Positions 23,855 through 35,700 of a DNA stretch of 64,000 nucleotides are shown piece after piece. The notes beneath the pieces are model-generated. The model was given only the letters and a program-made list of their open reading frames with translations, had not been told where the DNA came from and did no database searches. The stretch covers positions 186,001 to 250,000 of the forward strand of contig JAGFNK010000009.1 of NCBI GenBank assembly GCA_025769875.1. The letters are read 5' to 3'. The first letter of the stretch is position 1. Every line of letters starts with the position of its first letter. The translations under genes and the position numbers were made by a program. The stretch is from Russula earlei (Eukaryota > Basidiomycota > Agaricomycetes > Russulales > Russulaceae).

Positions 23855-25650
23855 TTGACTACATACAAACTCCTTTCAACCTTCCCGATTTTCATTTATT
23901 CTGCATTCGTGGAGAGACCTCCTGTTTCCAGGTCATCAAGACGTACGTGTCTCTTTCAAACAATTTCTGACTGGTGGTACTGTGGTACAAACAAGTTCCT
24001 TCACTACCGGGCTGCTGAACCAATTGCACTTACCCGCATCCGTGCGTCTAGTCGGGGGTTGCTAGATAGGATGCAGGAGCACCTGGTCGACATAATTGAT
24101 GAAAACTACGCAGAGACTGCAGCAGGAACCAATTTCCCAAGCACCATAGGTCCCATCACACCCCAGAGTGTTCTACATCAACTCCGACTATTATGTCTGA
24201 ACACCGAGTTCTGTACTAACAGTGAAGCATCATTGGGGATCATCGCGCAATATCTCTCCCTCCTGGTCGGAGACAGTTACCATACCCTTACAAATGATGT
24301 GCTGCACTTCCGATCCCAAGAGCCTTCGCAATATTGAAGCGTGATCACTGATCACAGTTACCGGCTAGGTGATGAAATAACAATCCTATGGGAGGATACG
24401 TCCTCCCACATGTTCGACAGTTTCATGAGCGACCTCATGACTCAGCTGGGAACGAACAAAGTGTTAAATCCATACCGGGACTCATCAAACAAATACACTG
24501 GTTACGAGGCCATCCTGGGCAAGGTTCATGTGGTTGCCTCTTCAGTTGTCCATTATCTGAATCAATCTGTACTTGTAACTTGTGTGCCATGTGGGTGACA
24601 TCGTTTCGGATGGATCATACTGGCGCATTCGTTGGGCAGTCGTCTTCCGTGGATTGCACTACACCATAATGTATATTCCACGGACGCCAGGGAGACCTCG
24701 GGTCTACTGCTCGCCGATCACCAAATTCTGTCTTCCGCCTGGTGATAACGAAGGACAACTCCCACCTATCTGGAGCATGTTGGTGTACATGCTGCTCACG
24801 GAAGTCAGGGACATCGACGACAAGGTCTCATACAAAGATTAGGTTTGAGAATCCCCACAGAAAAGCGGTCTTCGCCGCTAAAGGGAAGAGAGCAGACCGA
24901 GCACGGCATGCGATCCGCAAGGTTGTGGTCCAAAGGGATGCGAGGGGGTTCAAGTGCTGGTCCTTCAAACGTACCAAGAGGAGTTAGCAAACCCTTTTCT
25001 TCCATTCGTTCACACATGGTCTTGACGAATCTGCCCAGACTCGCGCGAACCTTGTCATTCAATGCCTTGATGGCCTGCCAATCGAATTCACCCTCATTGA
25101 CGCACCCCTCTCTCAACTTGCCAAGCAGATGTGCCACCAATTCATACACCTTGACGACTACCTTGGAGGGGGTTGGTCCTCTGTGTATGCTTCGAGAAAA
25201 TGGCATGTCGTCGTCAAGTTCGCTACCGTACCGAAGAAAGACAAGGCCATGCTCGAACGCCAGCTGACGGACCGCGTATCATAAGCTGAGCCGCATCGCT
25301 GGATGGGTGGTCCCTCTCCATTATGGGGAATATAAGTGGGACGGCGGACGCGCGATTATCCTTTCTGATGAGGGTCGGTCCTTGTCACATCTCGAAACGT
25401 TCACATCAGTGTCATTTGTGGAGAGGTATGATTTGCTGTGATTCGAAGAAGATTGCGCTGACTTTTTTATGGCAGACTTATCATTTTTTGGGAGCTGTAC
25501 TGCATCCACTTGCTGGGAGTCGAGCACGGGGACCTTGAGCCACGGAATGTGTTGCAGAACAAGTGGGCCCGTTTTCCGAAGATCATCGACTTTGGGTTTG
25601 CGAATATCAACCATTCAATGGCTCCAGCCGGGACATGAATGGCATTCATG
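23855..25650 (+). pseudogene. Fungal protein-kinase-like gene, frameshifted
   Basis: Kinase-fold gene of the type common in agarics, with a long N-terminal region of unknown function followed by an aminoglycoside-phosphotransferase/FunK1-like C-lobe. The N-terminal part reads openly at 23855-24337 (LCLNTEFCTNSEASLGIIAQ), 24341-24598 and 24582-24842. The C-lobe shows the Lys strand HVVVKF (near 25205), VVPLHYGEY, IILSDEGRSL, an intron, the catalytic loop GVEHGDLEPRNVL and IIDFGFA (near 25590). A one-base frame slip between ERQLTDR and AYHKLSR near 25270 and a palindromic insertion at 25619 break the frame. Earlier segments change frame in ways that may be introns or lesions. It is probably inactive. 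It is flanked by two copies of the MSP/WW duplication. Confidence 0.55.
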
Positions 25651-25665
25651 TCCCGGCTGGAGCCA
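25619..25665. repeat. 47-bp near-perfect palindrome (inverted duplication)
   Basis: Two 23-bp arms, TGGCTCCAGCCGGGACATGA... and its exact reverse complement, separated by one base. The right arm continues the kinase reading after IINH as expected, so the left arm looks like an inserted inverted copy of about 26 bp. This is the footprint of template switching at a break or fork. The insertion introduces an early stop. Confidence 0.8.
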
Positions 25666-25711
25666 ATGTGGGGAGCTGAAAGACGTGTGGCGTATGCCTC
25701 GGGTTGGATAA

Positions 25712-26149
25712 GATGGATCTCTGGTTGAAATGTCGGGTGCTAGAGAGGTTCAAGATCACACCGGTGACAAGTAGCCTAGTAGAGATCATCATCGCTTGCC
25801 CCTCATGATATTCGTTTTCATCCTGGCCGTGTTGATCATGAAGTGGGTACAATTGTGAGGCAGGATTCCTGCTGAAGTGAACGAACGGAGACGAGTCGGC
25901 CCCGATTTGCAGCTGCCTCCCTCTAAAGGCCGGGACAGGCTCCAGCTCTCCGGAACATGAACGTGGATCTTAGATATGACCGTCGTGTGCCCGCGGCAAA
26001 GGGGTAGAATGTCTCAAGTGAGGAGTTTCTGGTAGGACGGAGAATAGTTGAGACACAGCTATGGTATTATACCGTACAATTTGTGCGCGATTTTTTTCTG
26101 ACATAAAGTTTGTCCCCACAGTTCAGGCTTCCCGTGTTCTGGACCCCAT
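25712..26149. other. No gene seen
   Basis: No frame with family resemblance on either strand and no repeat structure noticed. It lies between the kinase-like relic and the left limit of the copy B duplication. Confidence 0.5.
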
Positions 26150-27055
26150 TCTCTGAAAGAATGACTTGCTACAACACAGCAACGACATGGGTTCACCATA
26201 TAACCATTCCCATCCCACGGCTACGTATGCATTGTCATTTTAGAGATGGAATGATCTTCGGACTACGGCTTGCCGGGGTGACTCCGTCACGGTTAGTATA
26301 AAATTGATTCTAAGTTGAACACATATGCTACAGGTAACCTTCAATCTCTCGACGCCGATAGAAATTGTAAATTCAGTGAGGCCATCGTCCGGGAACCCCA
26401 AAGTACACGACTTGTGTTTACAAGGCCGCAATAAAGATAGGTCTTTACTCCTTTATCGATGAATGCAGCGGCAGTCAGCCACGCCATCTTTCATAGTGGT
26501 ACCTATGGTCCGATAACTTCTCCGCGATCCTGGGCGTTGTCAACGTCTCGAGAACGTAGGTTGCCTCTAAGGTCGTCTTTCTGCTGGCTTGCGGTACATT
26601 TTAACGGACCTGCGAGGCCTGTATGACAATCAAGTCATTTATGCGGGACCAACCGGCCACGAAGTAAAAAGTAAAAAAGTGAGATCGTCAGTGTCGATTA
26701 ATGCTTCGGAATACGTTCACAGTCGATTAGACCTGCGGTTCCGAACGCTATGCAAGAACTGATGCATATATGAAAATCAGATACGATCCCAAATTACGAA
26801 TGCATACCCAAGCTTTTTCTTTAATCCGTGGTCCATAGATCACCGATCTCCTGTTTGGTGCACGTCGGTGACATAGTGTTGAGACTTGACGTTGGGACAT
26901 TATTTGGTCAATGCGTAGCCAAGATCTACAAGCTCCAGAGTAGTCTCAGAATTCATCGTCAGTGAGTAAAGGACGGTAGGCAGAGAGTAATTAGTTAGAG
27001 CGGGCCGGGTTTGGCAAGGCCGATGTACTGCCTATTTATTGCCTTCCCGTGATAT
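26150..27055 (-). pseudogene. Decayed 5' half of the PGM2-type gene
   Basis: Nucleotide-level resemblance to 16740-17650 in the same order and orientation, including the N-terminal coding region near 26950, the intron preceding RIAFGTAG, the GYDHR region around 26490 and the ATAACCATT stretch near 26200. Internal deletions, frameshifts and a deleted stretch around 26860 remove any open frame. Position and orientation relative to copy B are the same as PGM2 relative to copy A, so one duplication event carried both. No function is expected beyond perhaps serving as promoter for copy B. Confidence 0.8.
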
Positions 27056-27135
27056 GTCTAGAGCACTGCCTCCCTAGAGTCGTTCTCCTTGCTTTCCCCC
27101 ATAACCATACTCTATTTCTTTGCTTTCACTCGAAA

Positions 27136-29877
27136 ATGTCCATCATTCTCAACCCAAGCAAGTCTCTTGGATTCAATCGTGCGTTCCTTCCCTATATTTT
27201 TTCACACTCTTGCCTCTCAACCTCACCTCAAAAGGTCCTTTGACTCGGAATGTGACCTGTTTCATAAATGTCACAAACCCCAATGCTCATCCCGTGTATT
27301 ACAAATTCAAAACCACTTTACCCAAGGTGTGTCTCTCCGTGTTCAAATCAACTTGGGTTCATGTATCTTCCAAGGGGAGTACCGTACGGCCCAACCCAGG
27401 GAAAGTCGATCCAGGTCAGACAGTTGGAGTTCGAGGTACTATATTTATTCTGGTATTCGACTTAGCGGGCTAACCTCATGCGTCCAAGTAATGCTCCTGG
27501 CGTTAGAAGAGGAACCGCCTCTTGATACGATATGTAGAGTCAAGTTCCTGGTCCAGAGCATCTTGATTCCCCCAGAGCAGGTCACCGTCCCTCTCCATGA
27601 ACTCGTGTGTTATCTAGTGTGTAAGCTGGTCGTCACCTGATTTAGTATCCTTATCTCCCAGTGGTCTACACTCTCTATTCACTCTCACAAACTTAAGGTG
27701 AACTATCTTCCCCCCGAAGGTCACCCTCTCGACCTTTCAAGCCATACTACTACTGTTCCAGGTGCTATATCAGAACCTTCGAGCACCGTTTCACCATCCA
27801 AGCTAGAAAAACCACCAGAGGGAACCTCCAACGGACCATCAACGCCCCTCGTTCAACCTATCCCTGTACTAAATTCTGACACAGAGGTCGCACACGCCCA
27901 CAAATCGGATATCGTCCCACCTCCAGAGTCGCCTTGGACCCCGCTTTATGAGAACCCCCCTCCGCCATATCCAGTGATGCCGATGGACCCCTCGACCGAC
28001 ATATCGTCTCAACGTGAAGAGGCAATTGTGGCCCCGATGATCTTCCACGCTCAAAATTACATCGCCAAGAGAACGAGTAGGAAGATGACCTCTTGTGCCA
28101 ATTCAGTGTCCATCGATCATACGTCATCCTTCCTCATGGCCAGGGGGACTCTGCCCATGGAGACTGAAAATGCGTGTAGCAGCGGTACGACAATCTCCAC
28201 GCAGGACTCTGTAGGACCTCGCCAGGAAGCGGTTGTTGCCCACGTTGCTGGTAGCGGGTGTGTTCATTGCTATATAAGAATGCTTCCCAATGACAACATT
28301 TACAAGGGCCATGGAGGATAAACCTGCTAATTCATTTGAAGGTGTGCAATCTGCTCCGGCAGCCCACACAGCAGAACAACCACTTGTCCCAATGCCCGGG
28401 TGAGATAATCTTTCTTGTACTTTCGTCCTGATGTGGACGGCATTACCAGAGCTGCTTCAATCGGAGCTAATTCTAGCAATTTTTGGGATGTACCACCAAT
28501 TAATGTTCCCCTCTCACCCCAAATGGAAGTTGGATGCTCTGTGTGAGTGGCTCCTCTACTAATGAAATTCAAATCAATTGATTGTATTCCTCAAGGTTCG
28601 TTCAAGCAATCCCTTCAGACCACCGTGCCGCAGGAAAAAGTGACAACTCCTCATCTGAAGAGTTCTTCGGGTATGACACAGGAATAGAGTACGTGAACGC
28701 AAGTCTTTCAAAGATATCTTCCCCCTTATCGTAAATAGCGAATCGCGTCTTCGACAACCATCTACCACTTCCGTCACAAATACTCTCAATCACAGACAGA
28801 CCCAGCCTGCACAATCAGGCATCGTCATTGCCCCCCAAAACGAGGCTGTACCAATGCGTCAATTCACTAGCGTTGATTGGCAAGAATTTTCATTACCAGA
28901 TGGCAACCGCTACTACGTAAACCTTACTCCGCACACGATCACGGACGTTGATCTGCGTAACTCTGAAGGTTAGATGCAGTGACGAGATTCCTTGATAGAC
29001 GTGATATAGAGGACATACCACCACCAGAGTGGGAATTATGGCTCCGTGATGGGAGTGAACCAACGACAGCTTTTATCCCACACATAGCCTGGATACACCA
29101 CGGGTCGCGGATGGTGTTGTTCGAACGTCCTGGATTACATCCAGGTATCAGCAAAGATGTTGATAGTAGGTTGCGGAAATTCACGCGTGTCATGCTTGGA
29201 TTGATAATTGTGCAGAGATGGAGTCGGAATACCATTATTGGTTATTCATGGGGTCTCATCCTCTTCATGCCCCGCTTCCGTCAGAATCCGCTGCTGAAGC
29301 CATCGATGTCCTCATGTGGTTTTATACCAGTCCGTTACTTTGTTCATGTCGATATCATCCATTCACGTTGTGTCAGACCCGCTACTATCTTCGCACGATT
29401 CCGCATCCCCGTTTAGTCAGGAGGAATGCCAGGAATTGATGTCGCAACTTCGTTCTTTTAGCCGTAAGTCGCAATTTAAGTAATATCTGGCCTTCTGACA
29501 TGACATACATCCCATCTAGACATGTCTGCACACCCCGTGTCACTTGTTCGTACACGTGTCGTATCTTCAATACTTGCTCGTGTCGGTAAGTTTTGGCCTT
29601 CCTCCTTCCTACGAGCTGTCGGGTCTTATCAGATTATTGTTTAGTTGCATGGAAACAAGGTCGTCACAGGGACGGTTCTACACTGCCAGGCCCACGGAAG
29701 AACAACGATGACCCTTCAGCTGGTGTTCCGCTTCTCCGCACTGTGGGGAACTCTTTCATTTTTTCTGGCTTTCTTAATACTCCCTGGGACTATCAAATCA
29801 AAGCTTTGGCACGGGAGGTGGTGCACATAGCGCTGCTGGCCTTGGGCTTGTCATTATTGCGTTTGTTTGTTTGATCT
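27136..29877 (+). pseudogene. MSP/WW family, copy B (frameshifted)
   Basis: Collinear with copy A from the MSP start (MSIILNPSKSLGFN) through EEEPPLDTICRVKFLVQS, the linker, the acidic N-part of the second module, WQEFSLPDGNRYYVN, EYHYWLFMGSHPLHAPLP, AWKQGRHRDGSTLPGPRKNN and a final membrane helix ending at 29877. Lesions relative to A: one extra base near 27620 (stop at the TGA of 27638-27640), one base lost near 28968 (TAG follows), and a deletion near 29195 that shifts frame in the WIDN region. The splice signals equivalent to A are kept, and one is better (GTAAGT after FS near 29464). It is inferred to be a non-functional duplicate, though short truncated MSP proteins could still be made. 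Confidence 0.75.
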
Positions 29878-30937
29878 TGGCTTAGATTTCCTGGCTACGT
29901 GACGTGGCGATGCCGCAGTGACATTCATAACACTTCTTAGCATCGACGCTCCAAGCGTGCGGGTTCCTGTCATCATTCTCTCCACATCTACCTTGGGTGT
30001 AATCTCATTATTCAGTTACCTTAAGTGGTCAGACTGAAAATTTTCATAGCGAATTGCGGAGAAGGGCCAAGCCTTCCTTTGCTGAGCCATTATAAAAGTG
30101 CTGACTCTCACAGGCTATGCTCCACCTGATGTGAGCAAATGGATTTTAGGTACGGGCCAGGGAGACTTAAAAATGCGCTATCCAAACAAAACACTGATGA
30201 TTCAGTGATGACGGGCAACCAAGTCACGACAATTCTCAGTACATTTTTATCATTATCACAGTTCTGTTAGTCAAATCGTCCTTTCATTCGAAAGTAAAGC
30301 ACGCATGAGGCGAGTGAACCAACAAGAGTTGGCCTGATGGCGAGCCAAGGCAATTGTACTGGTACCATGCTGTGCGAACACGAAGCAACTCAAGGACCAG
30401 GCCATCACGGGGGCACTGCTTGGTGATAAATTGTGACTGAATACAGTTTATCTTGCCTTGTGTTTTTTATACTGTATGGTATAGACTTGTGGTTTTTCCT
30501 TTCAGGTTGTTTTACTTCAGTTCCCTCATGCATGATTCTACTATCGTTAGGATGATTGGCCGCGGAATCGCGCAATACTTCCCCTCCCTCTTTGCTGCCT
30601 TGCCAGTGCTTGGATTCCTTTTCTCCTTTAGTTCCTCACTTTGCATACAGTGCTACCACTAACAGATGTTCCTGTGCCGTGTTTCGATTAGATCATTCGC
30701 TAAATATATTATATGTGCCCCAGACCCGGAGGTGTTGGACCCACTGCATCGTTCGGGCAGGGACGACGTTGCAAATGCCCTCGACTTGTGAAGGCGCTAA
30801 TTGAGTCGCGGGTATGGTTATGTATTCAATGACGCCCGCAAGGTGCACCGTCACGAGTCAATTTCATCATTTGTAACGACGCTGACAGACCGACCCTCTC
30901 CTTATCGTCCGACAGATCGAATACACATACAGTCTCC
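29878..30937. other. Decayed 3' tail of copy B, otherwise nothing
   Basis: The segment 29930-30010 resembles the membrane-helix exon of copy A near 20830-20900 (ISLFSY-like end), and 30430-30660 loosely resembles the last hydrophobic exons of A (21118-21300). No open frame links them. The rest shows nothing recognisable. Confidence 0.45.
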
Positions 30938-32043
30938 ATGAGTTCTGTTTCAGGCGTCCCATCCGACGCGCCGAACGAGCGCCGTTCGCGGAGGCCCCAC
31001 CCATTCTCGCGTGCCGAGACACCGAACGTCGGATGGAAAGTCGGGGATGGACTTTCAAAGACGCCATTGGGGCAAGGTTGGAACGGACAAGGAGCTTGGA
31101 TGGAAGACTTGGGATATGGCACAGACATCGACTCCGAAGCGTATGAACTCCACCCGTGTTCCATCCTGCTCAACTGAGAGCAGACACGCAATGGCCACCC
31201 AGGGTTGCAAACCCAAATACTTAATTCCACTGTAGTCCCGCGGCCGATTGCATTTGTGTCCACACTGTCGGTAGAAAACAACCTAAATCCCACGCCATTC
31301 AAGCATGACATGTGCAGTGCATTCTGTGCTCCGAAGCGGAGTGACTAAATGGTTAATCCGTGTATCACAGTTTTTTTAAATGGTGAGTGATGAAAGGGCT
31401 GCGCCTTGATTCTGACTCATCAATGTTCCAGGTAGTCTACAACCCCTCGATGATAAGGCTCACCTTCAGACTTTCTCCTCGGAAGCCCAAGGACACGCGA
31501 GACAACATTCTTGCGACTAAACAATTCATGGTGAACTTGATCAGTGAACCATTCATCTGCCAAATGTGACATCGGTTGAGGCCCCACGGACGTCAGCCAG
31601 TGGAACATCTCGGGCCAAACGCAAGAACCCAGGAAACGATCATGATCTAGCAGAGTGACTGGTCTCATCTAGGTGCACGTCAAGCCAGCGCGAGTGAGGG
31701 AGAGCGCCGTCAGTCTAGAATGTGAGGTAGATACAACATAAGTTGTTCTGCACCCGTCTGTTCATCGATCGATCACCTATGTTAGCTATTCCAATGACGG
31801 GATATCTTTCCCGACGGTTCCACGGTACCTTCCGCAGCTCTTCTCGGTCGAGTGAAGTACGTGCATATCCGTAATTCTGTCCTACGACCGGACGGACTGC
31901 GAATCGATCCTGCAGAACTACGGCCGATATCTAGAATTAGTGGAGTGACTTATGCAAGGTTGGGGGAAGGCTTTGACATCAAGAGACCTGAATGGAGTGA
32001 TGTCAAGTCGATTCTCGAAAAACAGCGTCTGTCACCGGAGTAG
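30938..32043 (+). pseudogene. Flavin-reductase-like (DIM6/NTAB, FMN split barrel) pseudogene
   Basis: Pieces of one flavin-reductase-like protein occur in order but in changing frames: a start at 30938 (MSSVSGVPSD) with TPNVGWKVGDGL and GWNGQGAWM; STVVPRPIAFVSTLS near 31250; YNPSMIRLTFRLSPRK then DTRDNILATKQFMVNLISEP near 31530; NVTSVEAP near 31580; DVSQWNISG near 31600; VHVKPARVRESAVSLECEV near 31700; and a C-terminal exon near 31852-32043 (LRPISRISGVTYARLGEGFD). At least two single-base slips near 31563 and 31590, together with missing sequence after VVPRPIAF, break it. The family binds FMN and supplies reduced flavin or acts as an oxidoreductase. It is inferred to be inactive. Confidence 0.65.
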
Positions 32044-32762
32044 TCGGTGGAGTGGAACTGTTAGGTTTGGTCATTCAGACACGGGGTGATGATATCGCAG
32101 CTGTAGAAGGGAGACATATATATGTTGACATCATCATAGGGGCCAGGAGCATCCGAAATGATCAGACGCCTCCAGCATTGTGAAGTGACGAAGGGACGAA
32201 GCGGGGACGTGGGAGCTAACGCTCGTCCCGAGTAAGAGTGCCCCGACACATGTCAACTAGATCACAAAGAATGTTAATTTGCATGGTTTGGCGGTGTAAG
32301 CGGTGAGTCCGGCGCATTGGCGTTGGCAGGGAAATGGAACTAGGTGTGAGAGGAGAGGTGAATGTGTGCAGGGTCCGTTTTTCTTTGGGTTATCGGGACA
32401 GCAGAGATCAATCAGTTACAGGTAAGTATTGGATGACAGGACACGTTGTTGGAATGGCGAGTCGCGCTTTGAGGAACGAGTTCATAATGTGTGGGGTGCT
32501 ATGCTGTGCACAGTGACCTCGTGTAGGCAGAAGGAAACCAATTATTTACCGCGGTTCACCGCCTACTCCCTCTTATTCCCCAGTTTTCTCCCTTTTCCAT
32601 TCGTCTCTTTCATATATCATATCCATTGCAGCTCCCCTTTCATACCCTCAATTTCAGAGCCTTTTTTTTTGCCCTCCTAAACCGTGCCTACTCAATTTCC
32701 AACGAGGACTGTGCCTCGTATATTCCAACTGCCTCTATTTGATTACCCCCGTCCTTCCGAAC
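32044..32762. other. No gene seen; probable promoter of the next gene at its right end
   Basis: No supported frame. The right 200 bp are pyrimidine-rich (CT tracts at 32570-32690) directly before the ATG at 32763, as is common in fungal promoters. Confidence 0.4.
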
Positions 32763-35700
32763 ATGGAGCCATCGACACCAGCTGAGCAGCGCGCCTTTGC
32801 CGTAGCCAGAATCAAGCGTACCCCTTCTCATCCTCGCATGAAGGATGGTCGAAGACCGCCTACGCACGTCGAAGCCGTCAGCGAAGGCGAAAGAGTACAA
32901 CTCGAAGCTCTGATGTTGGCTGCTCGCATGATGTCCGAAAGCCAGCACATAGATCATGATCGCCGATCCCATGTCGAACCAGAACCAGAACCGGAGCCAG
33001 AGCCGGAGGCCGATACAGAACATAGCGTGGCCAAAGTCGATTGATCCGAAAACTGAACAAGTACCCATCATCTCCCCCTCTGCGACACCCCTACTATCCG
33101 AAGGTTTCTCAGCCAAGCCGAGACGACGTTCGCGCACCCGTTCAAGGGGTCGAAGTTCCCAGGATTTCGCAGGCAAGACAAAGGTTACTCTCTACCCCAC
33201 AAATGCTGCGCCTTCTGCCAATGAGTCCTCACCTCATGAAAGCCCAGTCTCTTCCACTCCCCAACCGACTGCCTTGACCTCGCCGCCCCCCGTACCCCCA
33301 ATCCACGCTAATTTCGCTTTTCTCCAAGCTCCTCGTATATTCCCCTCTCCTGAACCCGGTACGATTTATCATGGAAGGCCACCAAAGACACCGGGGCCCG
33401 AACGCGCCCCATGGGGTTTGTTCCAACCATTGGCTGGGCCGGACGCCTATGATCCTTTACTTGCTTCGCCTCCAATCACACCACCACCACTTCCAGGGAA
33501 ATTATTTCGTAACAACACCGCCGGTGGAAGTGGGGGCGAGCGCATTGCAGCCCGCAAGGTGATGATGCGTCAACTTGGCAGACGTTTGAAGGAGGCGGAA
33601 GCAGAGCAGACAAGCGGAGGTGAGGACTCTCAACCCGCGACAACTGCACGTCGTAAGCAACGAGCAATACAACGCCTCCCTTCGACCCGGTCGACTGTGG
33701 TTGAGAGCCGAACACTTCCGAGCCACTATTGGGTCCCCCAAGTTACTCAGGATGGTCAGCAGGTAAGCCGTTCTTATATCTCTGCCTCTTCGTGGCTTAT
33801 ACATTCTCGATCAAAAATCCTTTTTTTGTAGATATACTACGTCAATACCCAAACCGGCCAACATTATATTCGAGACCTTCCCATTGACGCCGAGGGTGAC
33901 CTCTCGGAAGTCGATTTTCATGCGTCCTCCTCTACTGTGGTTGATGGTCGTGAATCACCATCCGCGGCGTCTCCGACGACCCCCCTATCCCCATCTGCAG
34001 CTGCCGATCACGGTCACGGTCAAGCCTCCCCCATCCCACGTTCGACGTACAATGGCCGCTCGGACAGACCTCCTCGAATCGCTTCTCCCCGTCCGCCTCA
34101 CGCTCCTGGTGTGCTTTTAAGTACATCGTCAGAGTCAGCTGATGCTTCCGCACCCGCCTATCTGTCGGTCTCTTCCCAAGAGCAACAAGAAGTATTTCCA
34201 ACTTCCCCTTTCGCCACACCATTGCGTGAAAAACAAGGCTCTGATGAAGAAGAGGACGCGCGTACCGATCATGAAACAGCGAGGCGTTCGCCTTGGAACG
34301 ACGCATACGACCGAGAGATTAGTTGGGTAGCTGAGATTGGTCAATTCCCTTCGGTTTGGTGCTCTTCTATGTTACTATGTTACTCATGACGTCCTCTCCA
34401 ATAGTGCCAGACCACATCCCTGTTCACGACGATAACGACAATGACGACCCGGACAATATGAACGAACCGAGGAATCATCCTTCCGTTGCGCGGCATCACG
34501 GTCACGGTCAAGCCTCCCCCATCTCACGTTCGACGTACAATGGCCGCTCGGACACACCTTCTCGAATTGCTTCCCACCGTCCGCCTCACGCTCCCGGTGT
34601 GCCTTTAAGTACATCCTCAGAGTCAGCTGATACTTCCGCACCCGCCTATCTGTCGGTCTCTACCCCAGAGCAACAAGAGGTATTTCCAACTTCACCTTTC
34701 GCCACACCTTTGCGTGAAAAACAAGGCTCCGATGAAGAAGAGTACGCGCGTACCGATAATGAAACAGCGAGGCGCTCGCCTTGGAACGACGCATACGACC
34801 GAGAGATTAGTTGGGTAACTGATTTAGGTCAGTTCCCTTCGGTTTGGTGCTCTTCTATGTTACTATGTTATTCATGACAATAGTGCCAGAACGTATTCCT
34901 TTTCATGACGATAACGACTATGACGACCCGGACGACATGGACGAACCGAGGAATCATCCCGATAATGAAACGGCGAGGCGTCCACCTTGGAACGACGCAT
35001 ACGACCGAGAGATTAGTTGGGTAGCTGAGCCTGGTCAATTCCCTTCGGTTTGGTGCTCTTCTATGTTACTATTTACTCATGACGCCCCCTACAATAGTGC
35101 CAGAACGCATTCCTGTTCACGACGATGACGACTATGACGACCCGGACGACATGGACGAACCGAGGAATCCTTCCGTTGCGCGGCATCATCCAGATCACGA
35201 CGAGCACGAGCATGAGTACGATGATGATTCGTTACCGCGTGCATTCCACTCGAAGAACCTTGTAGTAGACATCGAAGCCTCTCCCGAGGCACCGAAACAT
35301 TCTCAAATACCGCCATCACCGTCATCCGCTATTGTTCTTCCCAGACACCTCAGCAATGATTCTCGTATCTTCCCGGCCCATCTTTCGCTTTCATCGCCTA
35401 GTCCTCCCCAGCTCCCCTCTCCGAATACGGAGTACCTCGAGTGGGAGGAATCTTTACGCGTAATCGTCCCTGACACAAAGCCGAAGAAAAACGGAGAGAG
35501 CTCCCAAAGCCGGTGGGACAAGGTTAAGAATGCGATTGCGCGACTGGGGCCGCGAAACAATAGCATTAAGGAGCGAGCTAATAACACTGATTCTAGCACA
35601 AGGATGGAGAACGGTGCAAGCTTGACAGGTGCTTCCAAGCCAGACAAAGGTAATGAAAGATCACCTAGTGTTATATGTGCTTGTCTGATCCCATCGATCA

